DNA of 61,012 nt from Ureibacillus sp. (GTDB lineage: Bacteria > Bacillota > Bacilli > Bacillales_A > Planococcaceae): contig JAPSJC010000009.1 in NCBI GenBank assembly GCA_031178355.1, positions 1 to 61,012 on the forward strand, read 5' to 3'. Positions 25,513 through 33,996 of the stretch are shown one piece after another. Under the pieces are notes generated by a model that was not told the DNA's origin, ran no database searches, and saw only the letters and a program-made list of their open reading frames with translations. A program made the position numbers and the translations under genes. Numbering within the stretch: position 1 is the first letter of the stretch; every line of letters starts with the position of its first letter.

Positions 25513-27204
25513 ATGTCACACATACAACCTAATTATATAAAGAATATTTTAAGCGAAATCATTAAACTAAATCCATTCGATGCTGTGGTTATTGTAAAAG
25601 GGATGAATAATAATTATTATGTTGAAATGGTTAATGCACAAGCGGCAAAACTTTCTCATAATATCACCATTGAAAATGGCAAAACATTTGCAAAGGACTT
25701 TTTTCATTTTTACAAATGGGAACAACTAAAACCACTATTTAATACAAAACAAAACCAAGTAGAGTTCATTTTGCAAAAAGATTCAAAAAAATTAACAGCC
25801 GTACTTGTGCAAGCTATTGGCATTGAAGATGAAGCTTACTTTTCCGTCATAATACGCGAAGATTATAAGAATACTATAAATGAGGAGTTAGATCTTTACA
25901 GTACTGAGAGTAATTCTTTTCAACTAATTAGTTATCGAGATGATTTGACAGGATTATTAAATCGTAAGGCGTTAAATGAACAATGGTCGAATGACATCAG
26001 TACTTTTAAAGATGGCCGAAATGTAGCTTTACTACTTGTAGATGTTGATCGTTTTAAAAAATATAATGAATCTTTAGGTCAAAATGCTGCTGATAGTTTA
26101 CTTAAACTGCTAAGTAAACGGCTATTGCATTTTAGTAATGAATACTGTGAAATATATCGATATAATGGCGACGAATTTGTCATTGTCCTTCGTTACTTAA
26201 AGAGAGAAGAAATCGAAAACTTAGCTAATCATATTTTGGCTATTTTTAAAGAGCCATTCTTAATTGAAGAACAAGAGTACTTTTTAACTTCTTCAATTGG
26301 GATTTCTCTTAGCTCATATGGTCTTAACGACGATTTAGAAACAGTTTTACATCAAGCAGAACAAGCGGTTTATTACGCAAAGAATAATGGACGCTTTCAT
26401 TATCGATTCTTTAGAAGCGAGATGAGTCAATCTTTTCCAAATGAAGTATTAATGGAGGCACACTTAAGACGGGCAATTGAATTTGATGAACTAACAATAA
26501 ACTTACAACCACAAATAGACTTATATACCGATGTAATTGACAGTTTTGAGGCACTAATCCGATGGAATAATCGAAAGTTTGGTTATGTACCACCATCACA
26601 GTTCATACCTTTAGCAGAAAGTTCAGGCCTAATTATACAGATAGGGGACTGGGTGTTAGAACAGGTTTGCAAACATCTACAAGAGTGGAAACTAAAGGGG
26701 TATCGTCCAGTTAGAATTGCTGTAAATATCTCACCAAAGCAATTTAAAGAAAAGAATTTCGCGCTGAAAATTGAGCATCTATTAACAAAATACCAAATAG
26801 AACCAAAATATTTAGAGCTAGAAATTACGGAAAGCTCAATGGTTAATGTAGATGAAACACATTCAATTTTAACAAAGTTAAAACAGTTAGGGGTTTTTGT
26901 TTCTGTAGATGACTTTGGAACAGGATACTCTTCATTAAGTTACTTAAAGAAATATCCGATTGATATTATAAAAATTGACCAATCCTTTATTGCAGATATC
27001 AATAAAGATAAAAGAAATGAGGCTATAATAAAAGCCATCATTACACTTTCACACAATCTTGGAATGGAAGTAGTAGCAGAAGGTGTAGAAGAAAAATTAC
27101 AAGAACAATTTCTAAAGCAACATAATTGTAGAAAAGGTCAAGGTTATTTATACAATAAACCTCTACCAGTTGATGAGATTATTGAAGAATATTTTGTCAA
27201 TTAG
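25513..27204 (+). CDS. PAS-like/GGDEF/EAL protein, probable c-di-GMP phosphodiesterase
   Basis: A 563-residue soluble c-di-GMP protein. The N-terminal sensor-like domain (about residues 1-130) is PAS-like. The GGDEF domain (about 140-300) has a changed signature, N218-GDEF222 instead of GGDEF, and I see no RxxD inhibitory site before it. The EAL domain (about 320-560) is canonical: E346-A-L348 in FEALIRW, the catalytic DDFGTGYSSLSYL, the lysine in IIKIDQSF, and AEGVEE. The likely net activity is breakdown of c-di-GMP with the GGDEF part as a GTP-binding regulator. It occupies the place of the EAL gene ykuI upstream of cbpB in B. subtilis. GGAGG fits the ATG at 25513. Confidence 0.85.
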   Translation: MSHIQPNYIKNILSEIIKLNPFDAVVIVKGMNNNYYVEMVNAQAAKLSHNITIENGKTFAKDFFHFYKWEQLKPLFNTKQNQVEFILQKDSKKLTAVLVQAIGIEDEAYFSVIIREDYKNTINEELDLYSTESNSFQLISYRDDLTGLLNRKALNEQWSNDISTFKDGRNVALLLVDVDRFKKYNESLGQNAADSLLKLLSKRLLHFSNEYCEIYRYNGDEFVIVLRYLKREEIENLANHILAIFKEPFLIEEQEYFLTSSIGISLSSYGLNDDLETVLHQAEQAVYYAKNNGRFHYRFFRSEMSQSFPNEVLMEAHLRRAIEFDELTINLQPQIDLYTDVIDSFEALIRWNNRKFGYVPPSQFIPLAESSGLIIQIGDWVLEQVCKHLQEWKLKGYRPVRIAVNISPKQFKEKNFALKIEHLLTKYQIEPKYLELEITESSMVNVDETHSILTKLKQLGVFVSVDDFGTGYSSLSYLKKYPIDIIKIDQSFIADINKDKRNEAIIKAIITLSHNLGMEVVAEGVEEKLQEQFLKQHNCRKGQGYLYNKPLPVDEIIEEYFVN

Positions 27205-27381
27205 GGCTAACTAAAAAAGTGTGTGGCGGTAACTCTTATGGATTGTAGTTTACCGTCACAATATGAGGTTACTAAATATGTTCCAATAAAGAGATCTAGA
27301 TGGCAATAAACCAAACGTTTCGAATAAAAAGGCTTCTTTCGTTGAATACTATCAGTACTTTTAGCAAAGGAGCGTGAGCAC

Positions 27382-27621
27382 ATGACAATGTGGACGATTT
27401 TAGGAATTATTGCAGTAGTGATCATCATTGGAATTGCATATTATTCCACAGTTGGTGTCATGAAAAGGACAGCCCAAAGAGCATCAGCATCAGACACACC
27501 GATTAGTAAGGCTGTTCAGGAAAATCCAATCTTGATGAACCCAATAATTCTTATGTACATCGTCTTTGGTTTATTTACAGGCATAATCATTTTTTATTAC
27601 TGGGCTCAATATGGATATTAG
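27382..27621 (+). CDS. Small two-helix membrane protein, hypothetical
   Basis: A 79-residue protein with two hydrophobic segments (about residues 4-25 and 52-73) joined by a polar basic loop containing KRTAQRASASD. An AAAGGAGCG site precedes the ATG. No function is recognised. It lies between the GGDEF-EAL gene and cbpB and has its own downstream terminator. Confidence 0.65.
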   Translation: MTMWTILGIIAVVIIIGIAYYSTVGVMKRTAQRASASDTPISKAVQENPILMNPIILMYIVFGLFTGIIIFYYWAQYGY

Positions 27622-27655
27622 TTACCTACAATAAATTGTTATTAATAAAGCAATT

Positions 27656-27703
27656 AACAAGCAATAGAATTCATGTTAGAACACTGAATTTCTATTGCTT
27701 GTT
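27656..27703 (+). terminator. Terminator after the small membrane protein gene
   Basis: AACAAGCAATAGAA and TTCA pair with TGAA and TTCTATTGCTTGTT, a long stem followed by a moderately T-rich tail. Confidence 0.8.
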
Positions 27704-27773
27704 TGTTACTTTATTCTGCAGATGTTTCGCTCTTTCATTATAGAGGAATAAGTGTATTTGTATAAATATTTGA

Positions 27774-27787
27774 TGAAAACGTTTCCA
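27774..27787 (+). promoter_or_regulatory. Candidate cre site (CcpA operator) upstream of cbpB-ccpC
   Basis: TGAAAACGTTTCCA matches the cre consensus TGWAANCGNTNWCA at all but one fixed position. It lies about 110 bases before the cbpB start. In B. subtilis, transcription from the promoter upstream of ykuL (cbpB), which reads into ccpC, is known to be repressed by CcpA, so the site is probably conserved in function. Confidence 0.7.
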
Positions 27788-27895
27788 AAATTCTTAAAAT
27801 ACTAAGGTTGTTGTCATGGTCATAATTTGGTCAATTATGATATGATAATAATAGTAGTACCTGTTCTGAATTGAGCAGAAAAGGGGTAATGGGAA

Positions 27896-28336
27896 ATGAT
27901 TTCTTATAATACAAAAGCTTTATTAGATAGACCAATCAGTGATTTTATTATACCATCGGAGAAAGTAGCTCATGTGCAGGTTGGTAATAGTGCAGAACAT
28001 GCATTACTTGTTTTAACGAAAACCGGGTATTCATCTGTACCTGTTTTAGATGTAAAATATCGTCTTCAAGGTTTATTAAGCATGAAAATGATTACCGAAT
28101 CTATATTAGGATTAGAACGAATTGAATACGATAAGTTGGGCTCCATTAAAGTAGACGATGCGATGGATCGGGATGTCATGTATTTAAAAAGTACAGATAC
28201 TTTTCAAAAAGCGCTAGATTTAGTGATTAATCATGCTTTTCTTTGTGTGGTAGATGAAGAAGGTACGTTTGCTGGAATTTTAACGAGACGTGTAATTTTG
28301 AAACAATTAAAAAAGTATATATATCAAGTAGATTAA
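27896..28336 (+). CDS. cbpB: Cyclic-di-AMP-binding CBS protein CbpB/DarB (YkuL)
   Basis: A 146-residue protein made of a tandem CBS pair (about residues 18-75 and 85-142), matching YkuL. The B. subtilis protein (DarB) and Listeria CbpB bind c-di-AMP. When free of the nucleotide they activate the stringent-response enzyme Rel, and DarB also activates pyruvate carboxylase. Segments seen are VGNSAEHALLVLTKTGYSSVPV and FLCVVDEEGTFAGILTRRVI. It is the first gene of cbpB-ccpC, as in B. subtilis, with a cre-like site upstream and a terminator-like hairpin before ccpC. Confidence 0.92.
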   Translation: MISYNTKALLDRPISDFIIPSEKVAHVQVGNSAEHALLVLTKTGYSSVPVLDVKYRLQGLLSMKMITESILGLERIEYDKLGSIKVDDAMDRDVMYLKSTDTFQKALDLVINHAFLCVVDEEGTFAGILTRRVILKQLKKYIYQVD

Positions 28337-28360
28337 TAGACTGTTGAATATGAATCGGCA

Positions 28361-28404
28361 AATCGGCAAAATCCTTAACTCTTGGATTTTGTCGATTTTT
28401 TTGA
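28361..28404 (+). terminator. Terminator-like hairpin between cbpB and ccpC
   Basis: AATCGGCAAAATCC pairs with GGATTTTGTCGATT (one wobble) and is followed by TTTTT, ending just before the ccpC ribosome site. It would limit read-through from cbpB into ccpC. Confidence 0.8.
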
Positions 28405-28418
28405 AAGGGTGAGCAATT

Positions 28419-29297
28419 GTGACAACAACTGAGGCAGAGATTATTAAAATACTTGCTGAAGAAAAAAATATGAGAAAAGCAGCGGAAAGATTGTTCCTTA
28501 CTCAACCTGCATTATCACAACGTTTACAAACAATAGAAAAATATTGGGGTGCAACGCTCTTTATTCGATCTCAAAAAGGATTAACCCCTACACCAGCAGG
28601 AGAGTTAGTTATACAATATGCAATTGAGTCCATTGCAAAGAAGGAGGAAGTCTTTGAAACGATTCAAGCTTTGAACTCAAAAGTCCATGGCACATTAAAA
28701 ATTGCCTGTGCTTCAATTGTAGGTCAAAACTGGTTACCGAAAGTATTAAAGGACTTTGTCACAAAATACCCTGATGCTAAAATTTCTTTAATTACAGGAT
28801 GGAGTTCTGAAATTGTAAAAGCTCTTTATGAAGGAGAAGCCCATGTAGGAATTGTGCGTGGACAAGCAGAGTGGAAAGGAAAAAAGATTCATCTATTCCA
28901 AGATATGATGTATTTAGTGGATAGAGAAATTACAAAAATTGATGAAATACTTACGACGGATCGTCCATTCATACAATTTAAAAGTGATTCAAACTATTAT
29001 CGAGAAATTCAACTATGGTGGCAAAGACATTTTTCTTCCAACCCCAGAAGACAAATTATCGTGGACCAAATTGAAACGTGTAAACAAATGGCGATGAATG
29101 GAATAGGGTACGCAATCTTACCATCCATTACTTTAAATGGGGAAGAACATGTGAATAAAATCCCGCTTTCCAATACGGACAAGGATATTGGTTTAACCCG
29201 TGATACATGGTTAATAGGCTATGATTCAGTCTTTAAACTAAGACAAGTCGAAGCATTTGTAAATGTTGTAAAAGGTCATGCAAACCATGATTTATAA
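28419..29297 (+). CDS. ccpC: LysR-type regulator CcpC
   Basis: A 292-residue LysR-family regulator very like B. subtilis CcpC, which represses the early TCA genes citZ and citB and responds to citrate. The HTH is AEEKNMRKAAERLFLTQPAL with the recognition helix in SQRLQTIEKYWG. Effector-domain blocks strongly conserved with CcpC are KVLKDFVTKYPDAKISLITG and the segment VDQIETCKQMAMNGIGYAIL. The start is GTG after AAAGGGTGAG. The first 10 residues differ from the B. subtilis protein. Confidence 0.93.
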   Translation: MTTTEAEIIKILAEEKNMRKAAERLFLTQPALSQRLQTIEKYWGATLFIRSQKGLTPTPAGELVIQYAIESIAKKEEVFETIQALNSKVHGTLKIACASIVGQNWLPKVLKDFVTKYPDAKISLITGWSSEIVKALYEGEAHVGIVRGQAEWKGKKIHLFQDMMYLVDREITKIDEILTTDRPFIQFKSDSNYYREIQLWWQRHFSSNPRRQIIVDQIETCKQMAMNGIGYAILPSITLNGEEHVNKIPLSNTDKDIGLTRDTWLIGYDSVFKLRQVEAFVNVVKGHANHDL

Positions 29298-29395
29298 CAT
29301 TTAATAAGAGAAATAAGGATTAATTTCGTGCTATTTATTCGAAAATTTAGTACAATCATGACATGCAAAAAACTACATAGTTAGGGGATTTTTAT

Positions 29396-30112
29396 ATGAC
29401 TGAAAAATTAAACGCACAACAAATTATTGAATTTATCTCAAACTCTAAAAAAGTTACACCTGTAAAAGTATATGTAAAAGGTGATAACGTAGCAAATTTA
29501 TCTTTTGGTGAAAATACAAAAGTATTTGGTGAAAATAATAGTGCAGTAGTGTTTGGGGAATGGAATGTTATTGAATCAGCTTTACAAGAACATGCTGCTC
29601 TAATTACAGAATATGTTGTAGAAAATGACCGTCGTAACTCAGGTGTACCTTTACTTGACTTAAAACATCAAAATGCACGAATCGAGCCTGGTGCGATTAT
29701 CCGTGATCAAGTAACAATAGGCGATAATGCTGTCATCATGATGGGTGCTATTATTAATATTGGTGCTGAAATCGGTGAAAAAACGATGATTGATATGGGT
29801 GCTGTTTTAGGTGGAAGAGCAACTGTAGGTAAAAACTGTCATATTGGGGCTGGCACAGTTTTAGCTGGTGTAATCGAGCCACCTTCTGCACAACCAGTTA
29901 TTATAGAAGATGACGTTGTTATTGGTGCAAATGCAGTTGTTTTAGAGGGTGTTCGTGTTGGAAAAGGAGCGGTAGTAGCTGCTGGAGCAATCGTAATCTC
30001 TGACGTAGAACCTTACACAGTTGTTGGAGGGGTACCTGCGAGAGTTCTTAAGAAAATGGATGATAAAACAAAGTCAAAAACTGAAATTATTGATGCACTA
30101 AGAAACATCTAA
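29396..30112 (+). CDS. dapH: 2,3,4,5-tetrahydropyridine-2,6-dicarboxylate N-acetyltransferase
   Basis: A 238-residue left-handed beta-helix acyltransferase. It acetylates tetrahydrodipicolinate, the entry step of the acetyl branch of diaminopimelate and lysine synthesis. Hexapeptide repeats run through about residues 95-215 (for example [20 protein letters not shown]). The N-terminal domain and length are typical of DapH/YkuQ. It is followed 12 bp later by dapL, giving the dapH-dapL operon known from B. subtilis. The product supports both lysine and the dipicolinate/DAP needed for spores. Confidence 0.95.
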   Translation: MTEKLNAQQIIEFISNSKKVTPVKVYVKGDNVANLSFGENTKVFGENNSAVVFGEWNVIESALQEHAALITEYVVENDRRNSGVPLLDLKHQNARIEPGAIIRDQVTIGDNAVIMMGAIINIGAEIGEKTMIDMGAVLGGRATVGKNCHIGAGTVLAGVIEPPSAQPVIIEDDVVIGANAVVLEGVRVGKGAVVAAGAIVISDVEPYTVVGGVPARVLKKMDDKTKSKTEIIDALRNI

Positions 30113-30124
30113 GAAGGTGTGTCC

Positions 30125-31243
30125 ATGAATTCACTAATCCAAATTCGTAGAGATCTACATCAAATACCTGAACTAGGTTTTCAAGAATATAAAACACAGG
30201 AATATCTGCTAGATCGATTAAATCAACTACCTCAGGATTATATATCGATTACAACTTGGGAGACAGGAATTATTGTAAAAATTTCTGGTAGTGACCCTTC
30301 AAAAACAATTGGTTGGCGTACAGATATAGATGGTCTTCCTATAGTAGAGGAAACAGATTTACCTTTTGCATCAATCCATGAAGGAAAGATGCATGCATGT
30401 GGTCATGATTGTCATATGACGATTGCTTTCGGTTTAGTTAGTGCTTTTGCTACAACTCAACCAAAACAAAATGTAATTGTATATTTTCAACCTGCAGAAG
30501 AAGGACCTGGAGGAGCAGAACCAATGTTAAATTGGTTAAAGTCAGAGCGCCCAGACCTTTTACCGGATGAGATTTATGCATTACATATTGCCCCTGAATA
30601 TCCTGTGGGGACTATAGCGACTCGTGCTGGTTTATTATTTGCTAATACATCGGAACTTTTCATAGATCTAAAAGGGATAGGGGGGCATGCAGCATATCCT
30701 CATAAAACTAGAGATATGACGGTTGCTGCTGCGAATTTAATTATTCAATTACAAACAATTATAAGTCGCAATGTTGACCCAATGGAAAGCGCAGTTATTA
30801 CAATTGGTAAATTAACATCGGGGACTGTACAAAATATTATCGCGGAAAATGCAAGATTAGAAGGTACAATCCGTACATTAAATGCTGAAGCGATGCAAGA
30901 TGTTAAAAAGAGAATTGAAGCAATATGTGCTGGTATAGAGGCTTCTTTCGAATGCTCTATTACGATTGATTATGGCTCTATGTATTATGAAGTAAATAAT
31001 AATGAAGAGTGTGCAAATAAATTACTTTCGTTCGCTGAACAATTTGAAGGATGTAACGCGGTAATCAGTCCAGCTGCAATGACTGGAGAGGATTTCGGAT
31101 ATTTCTTAAGAGAAATTCCAGGTGCACTATTTTGGGCTGGGGCAAACTGCGATTATGGTTTGCACCATGCAAAAATAACACCAGATGAAAATCTTCTATC
31201 TATTAATACGAATTTTGTAGAACGGTTTATTCGATCATTATAA
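30125..31243 (+). CDS. dapL: N-acetyldiaminopimelate deacetylase
   Basis: A 372-residue M20 family metallohydrolase that removes the acetyl group from N-acetyl-LL-diaminopimelate. Metal and catalytic blocks are [34 protein letters not shown], and late TGEDFGYFL. It sits immediately after dapH. A GTG two codons upstream (30119) is the alternative start; AGAAGGTG fits the ATG at 30125 better. No terminator with a clear T-run follows, only a short hairpin (31247-31270) and then the structured element described separately. Confidence 0.93.
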   Translation: MNSLIQIRRDLHQIPELGFQEYKTQEYLLDRLNQLPQDYISITTWETGIIVKISGSDPSKTIGWRTDIDGLPIVEETDLPFASIHEGKMHACGHDCHMTIAFGLVSAFATTQPKQNVIVYFQPAEEGPGGAEPMLNWLKSERPDLLPDEIYALHIAPEYPVGTIATRAGLLFANTSELFIDLKGIGGHAAYPHKTRDMTVAAANLIIQLQTIISRNVDPMESAVITIGKLTSGTVQNIIAENARLEGTIRTLNAEAMQDVKKRIEAICAGIEASFECSITIDYGSMYYEVNNNEECANKLLSFAEQFEGCNAVISPAAMTGEDFGYFLREIPGALFWAGANCDYGLHHAKITPDENLLSINTNFVERFIRSL

Positions 31244-31246
31244 AAA

Positions 31247-31270
31247 TAGTAGTAACATTAGCTACTACTA
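31247..31270 (+). terminator. Weak hairpin after dapL
   Basis: TAGTAGTA pairs with TACTACTA around ACATTAGC. There is no T-run, so it is only a possible terminator. Confidence 0.4.
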
Positions 31271-31282
31271 TATTAGCAAGAG

Positions 31283-31464
31283 GTTCGTTGAGATGCAGGC
31301 GGAGACTCGTTCGAAAATGCTAAAGCATTTCCTCCTGCGATGTAAATTCAGTGAAGTTTTCCTTGTCCTACAGGAAAAAACAAGCAATGTCGAGCCCACA
31401 CATAGTGTACTAGTGTGGGCTCGAGGGTTGCCTGATGAAAGCGAAGCCTGCATCGGAAACGAAC
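31283..31464. repeat. Long inverted-repeat element with three internal hairpins
   Basis: Outer arms GTTCGTTGAGATGCAGGC (31284-31301) and GCCTGCATCGGAAACGAAC (about 31446-31464) are complementary except at the middle. Inside are AAATGCTAAAGCATTT, a TTTTCCT/AGGAAAA hairpin, and a very strong CGAGCCCACAC/GTGTGGGCTCG hairpin (about 31397-31432). The whole would fold into a cloverleaf of about 180 nt. It lies between convergent dapL and the 3-hydroxybutyrate dehydrogenase gene. It may be a dispersed repeat, a non-coding RNA or a bidirectional terminator. Confidence 0.6.
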
Positions 31465-31517
31465 TGTACGATATCAATAGCGTAAATACCATTTATGATA
31501 TCCTAATATTTTTTATT

Positions 31518-32285
31518 TTACTGCACGGTATATCCGCCATCTAACACAACTGCTTGACCAGTCATACCTTTTGCTTCATCACTAGCAATAAATAACACTA
31601 AATTCGCCACTTCTTTCACATCAAGTAAACGTTTTTGTGGTACCAGTGGATAAATGACTTCTTCTAGCACACTTTCTAATGGTACATTACGTGTCTTTGC
31701 TAAATCGATTAATTGATTACGAACTAGTGGAGTATCTACATATCCTGGACAGATTGCATTAACTGTAATGCCATCTGTTGCTGTTTCTAAAGCAGCTACC
31801 TTTGTCAAACCAATTACTCCATGTTTTGCTGAATTATAGGCAGCCTTTCCAGCAAAACCAACTAAGCCATTAATGGATGCAATATTCATAATTCGTCCGA
31901 ATTTTTGTTTTCTCATATGTGGGAGAACGTGCTTCGTCGTTACAAATGGTGCAGTTAACATGATCTTAATTAAAAGTTCAAATCGGTCAGTTGGAAAATC
32001 TTCAATCATTGCTACATGTTGCATACCTGCATTATTAATTAAAACATCAATACGTCCGAATTGTTCAATTGCAGAATGAATTGCTGTAATAATTTCTTCT
32101 TCGTTCGTTACATCGCAAGTGAGACCCATCGCTCGTTCTCCGAGTGAATTCGCAGCTTCTTTAACCTTTTCTTCGTTTTTATCCGTTAAAACAAGGAATG
32201 AACCCTTTGAGTGAAATTCTTTTGCAATTTCAAAACCAATTCCCTGCGCTGAACCTGTAATGAACACAACCTTATTTTTTACCAC
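31518..32285 (-). CDS. 3-hydroxybutyrate dehydrogenase (SDR family)
   Basis: A 255-residue classical SDR that interconverts (R)-3-hydroxybutyrate and acetoacetate with NAD. The cofactor motif is TGSAQGIGFEIA, NNAG is present, and the catalytic pair is in YNSAKHGVIGLTK. The segments HVLPHMRKQKFGRIMNIASI and CPGYVDTPLVRNQL are typical of 3-hydroxybutyrate dehydrogenases. It lies 50 bp downstream of a GntP-type permease on the same strand, echoing B. subtilis yxjC and yxjF, so it most likely serves uptake and oxidation of hydroxybutyrate. Confidence 0.88.
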   Translation of the reverse strand: MVKNKVVFITGSAQGIGFEIAKEFHSKGSFLVLTDKNEEKVKEAANSLGERAMGLTCDVTNEEEIITAIHSAIEQFGRIDVLINNAGMQHVAMIEDFPTDRFELLIKIMLTAPFVTTKHVLPHMRKQKFGRIMNIASINGLVGFAGKAAYNSAKHGVIGLTKVAALETATDGITVNAICPGYVDTPLVRNQLIDLAKTRNVPLESVLEEVIYPLVPQKRLLDVKEVANLVLFIASDEAKGMTGQAVVLDGGYTVQ

Positions 32286-32335
32286 TTAAATCATCCCCCT
32301 AAAAGAAGAGCCATGTAAAACGGCTTTCATAAAAA

Positions 32336-33673
32336 TTATAGCCCCAAACCAACCGAGAATAAGATTATTGCTATCACTAGGCCGATTATAGGTGTAACTA
32401 CAGTTGTTGCAGCTACAGCCCAGTAAGCATCTTTATGTTTTTCACCACAGACAGATTGAATTGTTGTCACAACATAACCATTATGTGGTAATGAGTCTAA
32501 AGCACCAGAAGAAATGGCGACGACCCGGTGAAGTGCTTCTGGGTTTACTCCAGCATCAATATAACCAGGTGCAATTAATGGTAATGCGATCGTTTGACCA
32601 CCAGATGCTGAGCCTGTCATCCCAGCAATAACTGAAACAGCTACAGCGGCACCAATTAATGGAGATCCTGGAATACTTGTCATTGCATCAACTGCAACTT
32701 TAAATGCTGGTACTGCCTTTGCAACACCACCAAAACCGACCACCGCAGCTGTATTACCAATAGCAACAATTGCTCCAATTGTTCCTTGAGAAACAGCCTC
32801 CCATGGGTTTTTGAAAAATTTCCAGCTCACGATGAACGTTGTAATAATCCCACCTAATAATGCAAGAATGAGAGCAGACTGTGCTAAATTATCATGGAAA
32901 ATAAAGGAGATGATTAATACTATCACTAAAGGAATCATCGAAACAATTGGATTAGGTAAAACACGTGTTGCATCGACTTTCGGATCTGAATCACGGGCAA
33001 TAAATCTTTCACCTTTGTCTACAGCCTTTTTAACGATTCGCTTCAACCACCAATAACCAAATACAGCCATAAATACAGCTACTATTAAACTTACTTCCCA
33101 TCCAGCTAAATGGGTAGTACCTAAATGTTCAATTGGAATCCAGTTTTGAATCTCTGGAGAACCTGCAGATGTCATAGTAAACGTAACAGACCCTAAGGCT
33201 AGTGTGGCTGGGATAAAACGACGTGGTAAATCAGCTTCTTTGAATAAAGAAATTGCCATTGGATATACAGCAAAGGCTACAACGAAAAGTGAAACCCCAC
33301 CATAAGTTAAGATAGCACAGGCAATAACAATTGATAGAGTCGCATATTTCATTCCTAGTTTATCAACAATGAATTTTGCAACTGCATCTGCAGCACCACT
33401 ATCTTCCATTACTTTACCAAAAACTGCACCTAATAAGAACATTAAATACCATGACATGATAAAACCAGTAAATCCGGTCATGTAACTAGTTACAAAGTTC
33501 GCAACTCCTTCCTCTGCTAGCTGTGGGAAGAGCGGCATTCCAGATAAAACTGCTACAAACAATGCAGAGATTGGACCTACAATAATGATATTGATTCCTT
33601 TCATTGTTAACCAAATTAGTAGGATAAGTCCACCTACAAGACCAATCATGCTTAAAATCGTACTTGCATCCAT
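32336..33673 (-). CDS. GntP family permease, probable 3-hydroxybutyrate transporter
   Basis: A 445-residue polytopic permease of the GntP family with about 12 hydrophobic segments. GGVSLFVVAFAVYPMA and GSASGGQTIALPL are family-like. The linked 3-hydroxybutyrate dehydrogenase suggests it imports hydroxybutyrate or a related carboxylate rather than gluconate. AAAGGGGG precedes the ATG at 33673. A cre-like site and two palindromic motifs lie upstream, and the AAA+ regulator gene is next upstream on the same strand, ending with its own terminator. Confidence 0.82.
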   Translation of the reverse strand: MDASTILSMIGLVGGLILLIWLTMKGINIIIVGPISALFVAVLSGMPLFPQLAEEGVANFVTSYMTGFTGFIMSWYLMFLLGAVFGKVMEDSGAADAVAKFIVDKLGMKYATLSIVIACAILTYGGVSLFVVAFAVYPMAISLFKEADLPRRFIPATLALGSVTFTMTSAGSPEIQNWIPIEHLGTTHLAGWEVSLIVAVFMAVFGYWWLKRIVKKAVDKGERFIARDSDPKVDATRVLPNPIVSMIPLVIVLIISFIFHDNLAQSALILALLGGIITTFIVSWKFFKNPWEAVSQGTIGAIVAIGNTAAVVGFGGVAKAVPAFKVAVDAMTSIPGSPLIGAAVAVSVIAGMTGSASGGQTIALPLIAPGYIDAGVNPEALHRVVAISSGALDSLPHNGYVVTTIQSVCGEKHKDAYWAVAATTVVTPIIGLVIAIILFSVGLGL

Positions 33674-33802
33674 CTAATAAACCCCCTTTAAAATAGATAA
33701 GACCAAAAACTAAAAGATAAGAAAATAATCGCATTTAAGTCTAAATATCATTAATTAAAAGCTTGTCCCTGCTTTTTAATAAATCACTCCTTTTAAAATT
33801 TT

Positions 33803-33816
33803 TAAAAACGCTTCCA
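33803..33816 (-). promoter_or_regulatory. Candidate cre site upstream of the gntP-type permease gene
   Basis: TAAAAACGCTTCCA read on the + strand fits TGWAANCGNTNWCA except at two positions and shares its right half with the better site before cbpB. It lies about 130 bases before the permease start, so catabolite repression of hydroxybutyrate uptake is plausible. Confidence 0.45.
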
Positions 33817-33879
33817 AAATAACTTATTTTAGATAATCTACTATATGCTGTTATATGTTACTAAAATGTGAACAAGGTA

Positions 33880-33988
33880 TTGGAACCTCAGTCCAGAAGT
33901 TCGGATTTGTAGATTTCAATATTTTAGAACATGCAGTAAATCAACCAATAAAAAATCCAATACTTCGGAATACAGTCCGAAATATTGG
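33880..33988. promoter_or_regulatory. Two related palindromic motifs between regulator and permease genes
   Basis: Motif A (33880-33899) is TTGGAACCTCAGTCCAGAAG. Motif B (33957-33988) is a longer perfect-arm hairpin whose core is TTCGGAATACAGTCCGAA. They share CAGTCCrGAA and a nearby ATTGGAA. Motif B also follows the regulator stop and has a T-run on the minus strand, so it can act as that gene's terminator. Both could be operators for the regulator. The rest of this 323-bp gap shows no gene. Confidence 0.45.
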
Positions 33989-33996
33989 AATTTAGG

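Noticed and set aside
33674-33870. Sigma-54 (-24/-12) promoter before the gntP-type permease gene
   Set aside because: I looked for GG-N10-GC spacing on the minus strand and found no acceptable match.
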